The position numbers were made by a program, and so were the translations under genes. A stretch of DNA of 7,558 nt, from positions 1-7,558 of the forward strand of contig CAZJKV010000095.1 of the NCBI GenBank assembly GCA_964546765.1. Reading direction: 5' to 3'. Source of the stretch: JAITWN01 sp964546765. Lineage in GTDB: Bacteria; Pseudomonadota; Gammaproteobacteria; SZUA-140. Position 1 is the first letter of the stretch. Each line of letters begins with the position of its first letter. A model generated the notes under the pieces. The model saw only the letters and a program-made list of their open reading frames with translations. It ran no database searches and was not told the origin of the DNA. This document shows positions 5,980-7,558 of this stretch, in pieces.

Positions 5980-7558
5980 GCGGTTTTCTCAGCAAGATCT
6001 TCGGAAGTCGCAATGAGCGGCAGCTCAAGCGCATGCGCGCGCAGGTCGATCAGATCAATGCGCTCGAAGACTCGGTCGCGGCCCTGTCCGACGCGGAGCT
6101 GCGGGCAAAGACCGATGAATTCCGCCGGCGACACGCCGACGGGACGACAATCGAGGATCTGCTGCCCGAGGCCTTCGCGGTGGTGCGCGAGGCCGGCAAG
6201 CGCGCCCTAGGGATGCGCCACTTCGACGTTCAGCTGATCGGCGGCATGGTATTGAACTCCGGCCGCATCGCCGAGATGCGCACCGGCGAGGGCAAGACTC
6301 TGGTCGCGACCCTGCCCGCCTACCTGAATGCGCTGACCGGCAACAGCGTCCATGTCATCACCGTCAACGACTACCTGGCGCGGCGCGACTCGGAGTGGAT
6401 GGGGCGACTCTTTGGCTTCCTCGGCCTGACGACCGGCGTCATCTATAACGGACAGACTCCGGACGAGAAGCGCGCCGCCTATGCCTGCGACATCACCTAT
6501 GGCACGAACAACGAATACGGCTTCGACTACCTGCGCGACAACATGGCCTTTCGGTTCGCTGACAAGGTCCAGCGCGGTCTCCATTTCGCAATCGTCGATG
6601 AGGTCGATTCGATTCTGATCGATGAGGCGCGCACGCCGCTGATCATCTCGGGTCCGGTCGATGAGAACTCGGATCTCTATCTGAAGATCAACAAGCTGGT
6701 GCCGAAACTCAAGCGCCAGGCCTCGGACGATGAGCCCGGCGATTTCACCGTCGACGAGAAGGCGAAGCAGATCTATCTGACAGAAGACGGCCATCTCCAC
6801 GTCGAGGAACTGATGACGAAGGCCGGCCTTCTGAACGAGGGCGACAGTCTCTATTCCGCCTCGAACATCCGGCTGCTGCATCACCTCAACGCCAGCCTGC
6901 GCGCGCATGTCCTGTTCAACCGGGATGTCGAATACATCGTCAAGGACGGCGTCATCGTCATCGTCGACGAGTTCACCGGACGCACGATGCCGGGGCGACG
7001 TTGGTCGGACGGCCTGCACCAGGCGATCGAAGCCAAGGAAGGGGTCGCGATCCAGAACGAGAACCAGACGCTCGCGTCAATCACGTTCCAGAACTATTTC
7101 CGCATGTATCACAAGCTGTCCGGCATGACCGGAACCGCGGACACCGAGGCCTACGAGTTCCAGCAGATCTACGGACTCGAGGTCACCGTGATCCCGACGC
7201 ATCGACCGATGATCCGCCAGGACAACGGCGACCTCGTCTATCTGACCGCGGAGGAGAAATACGAAGCGGTCATCGCCGACATCGTCGAGTGCCACCGGCG
7301 CGGCCAGCCGGTGCTGGTCGGCACGACCTCGATCGAGATCTCGGAGAAGCTCTCGAAGCTGCTGCGCAAGAGCGAAATCAGGCACGAGGTGCTGAACGCG
7401 AAGCAGCACGAGCGCGAGGCCGAGATCGTCGCCCAGGCCGGTCAGCCGGGCGCGGTGACGATCGCGACCAACATGGCCGGTCGCGGCACCGACATCGTGC
7501 TCGGCGGCAACCCGGAGATGCTCGCGCGCTACGAGGTGTTGCAGGCAGCCGATGAAGC
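5973..7558 (+). CDS. secA: Protein translocase ATPase SecA, 5' part (runs off the window)
   Basis: SecA is the cytoplasmic and membrane-peripheral motor that drives unfolded preproteins through SecYEG by ATP hydrolysis. The frame is open from the ATG to the window edge: 528 whole codons plus two bases, about 58 percent of the 901-residue E. coli protein, with no stop or frameshift. Seen in order are the N-terminal FGSRNERQLKRM helix, Walker A MRTGEGKT (102-109, lysine 108) and TNNEYGFDYLRDNM. Next come Walker B DEVDSILIDEARTPL (from D209), the preprotein cross-linking region (about 225-370) with VDEFTGRTMPGRRWSDGLHQA, and GMTGTADTEA. The second helicase lobe ends in MAGRGTDIVLGG, with R504 in the arginine-finger motif. 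Numbering matches E. coli through D209. The ATG is chosen because the N-terminus aligns in length with other SecAs; no good ribosome site precedes it. The helical scaffold, wing and C-terminal zinc-binding tail lie outside. Confidence 0.98.
   Translation, partial: MVSGFLSKIFGSRNERQLKRMRAQVDQINALEDSVAALSDAELRAKTDEFRRRHADGTTIEDLLPEAFAVVREAGKRALGMRHFDVQLIGGMVLNSGRIAEMRTGEGKTLVATLPAYLNALTGNSVHVITVNDYLARRDSEWMGRLFGFLGLTTGVIYNGQTPDEKRAAYACDITYGTNNEYGFDYLRDNMAFRFADKVQRGLHFAIVDEVDSILIDEARTPLIISGPVDENSDLYLKINKLVPKLKRQASDDEPGDFTVDEKAKQIYLTEDGHLHVEELMTKAGLLNEGDSLYSASNIRLLHHLNASLRAHVLFNRDVEYIVKDGVIVIVDEFTGRTMPGRRWSDGLHQAIEAKEGVAIQNENQTLASITFQNYFRMYHKLSGMTGTADTEAYEFQQIYGLEVTVIPTHRPMIRQDNGDLVYLTAEEKYEAVIADIVECHRRGQPVLVGTTSIEISEKLSKLLRKSEIRHEVLNAKQHEREAEIVAQAGQPGAVTIATNMAGRGTDIVLGGNPEMLARYEVLQAADE

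Noticed and set aside
1..7558. Mobile elements, CRISPR arrays, tRNA or rRNA genes, toxin-antitoxin or phage genes
   Set aside because: None seen: coding genes fill almost the whole window, all seven belong to known housekeeping families, and the only repeats are short.

Overview
The window is a stretch of housekeeping chromosome carrying the 3' end of a division and cell-wall (dcw) cluster and the start of secA. Gene order is ftsQ > ftsA > ftsZ > lpxC >, then < dciA (DUF721), an M23 metallopeptidase > and secA > (cut by the window edge). High GC, gammaproteobacterial-type protein sequences and this order point to a gammaproteobacterium outside the Enterobacterales, of the layout I recall from Pseudomonas and Xanthomonas. 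FtsZ ends in the near-universal DYLD-x-PAFLR-x-QAD tail, and SecA keeps E. coli residue numbering at Walker A and DEVD. I cannot name the genus from sequence alone.

Region 1 (1-3271) holds the divisome genes. FtsQ is the periplasmic divisome linker, FtsA the membrane tether of FtsZ, and FtsZ the tubulin-like Z-ring GTPase. ftsQ and ftsA abut (TAA then ATG with no spacer), and ftsZ follows 46 bases later with the clearest Shine-Dalgarno of the window. Region 2 (3272-4459) is an AT-richer spacer with a good sigma70-type promoter, then lpxC (committed step of lipid A synthesis), then a strong GC hairpin between the convergent lpxC and dciA. Region 3 (4460-4993) has dciA on the minus strand, encoding the ancestral DnaB-helicase loader, diverging over 72 bases from the next gene. 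Region 4 (4994-7558) has a membrane-anchored LytM-type peptidoglycan hydrolase with all catalytic residues, then a 55-base gap and the first 528 codons of secA. That gap holds a hairpin, a T8 run and a possible 17-codon leader ORF.

Together the genes link septum assembly, outer-membrane lipid A synthesis, wall remodelling, helicase loading and protein export. The coding content is conventional and I see no new defence, mobile or biosynthetic system. The long minus-strand frames opposite ftsQ/ftsA and ftsZ are codon-bias shadows. The parts worth a second look are regulatory: the M23-secA junction (secA has no evident ribosome binding site and there is no secM), the lpxC promoter spacer, and a 14-base near-repeat shared by the ftsZ and lpxC leaders.
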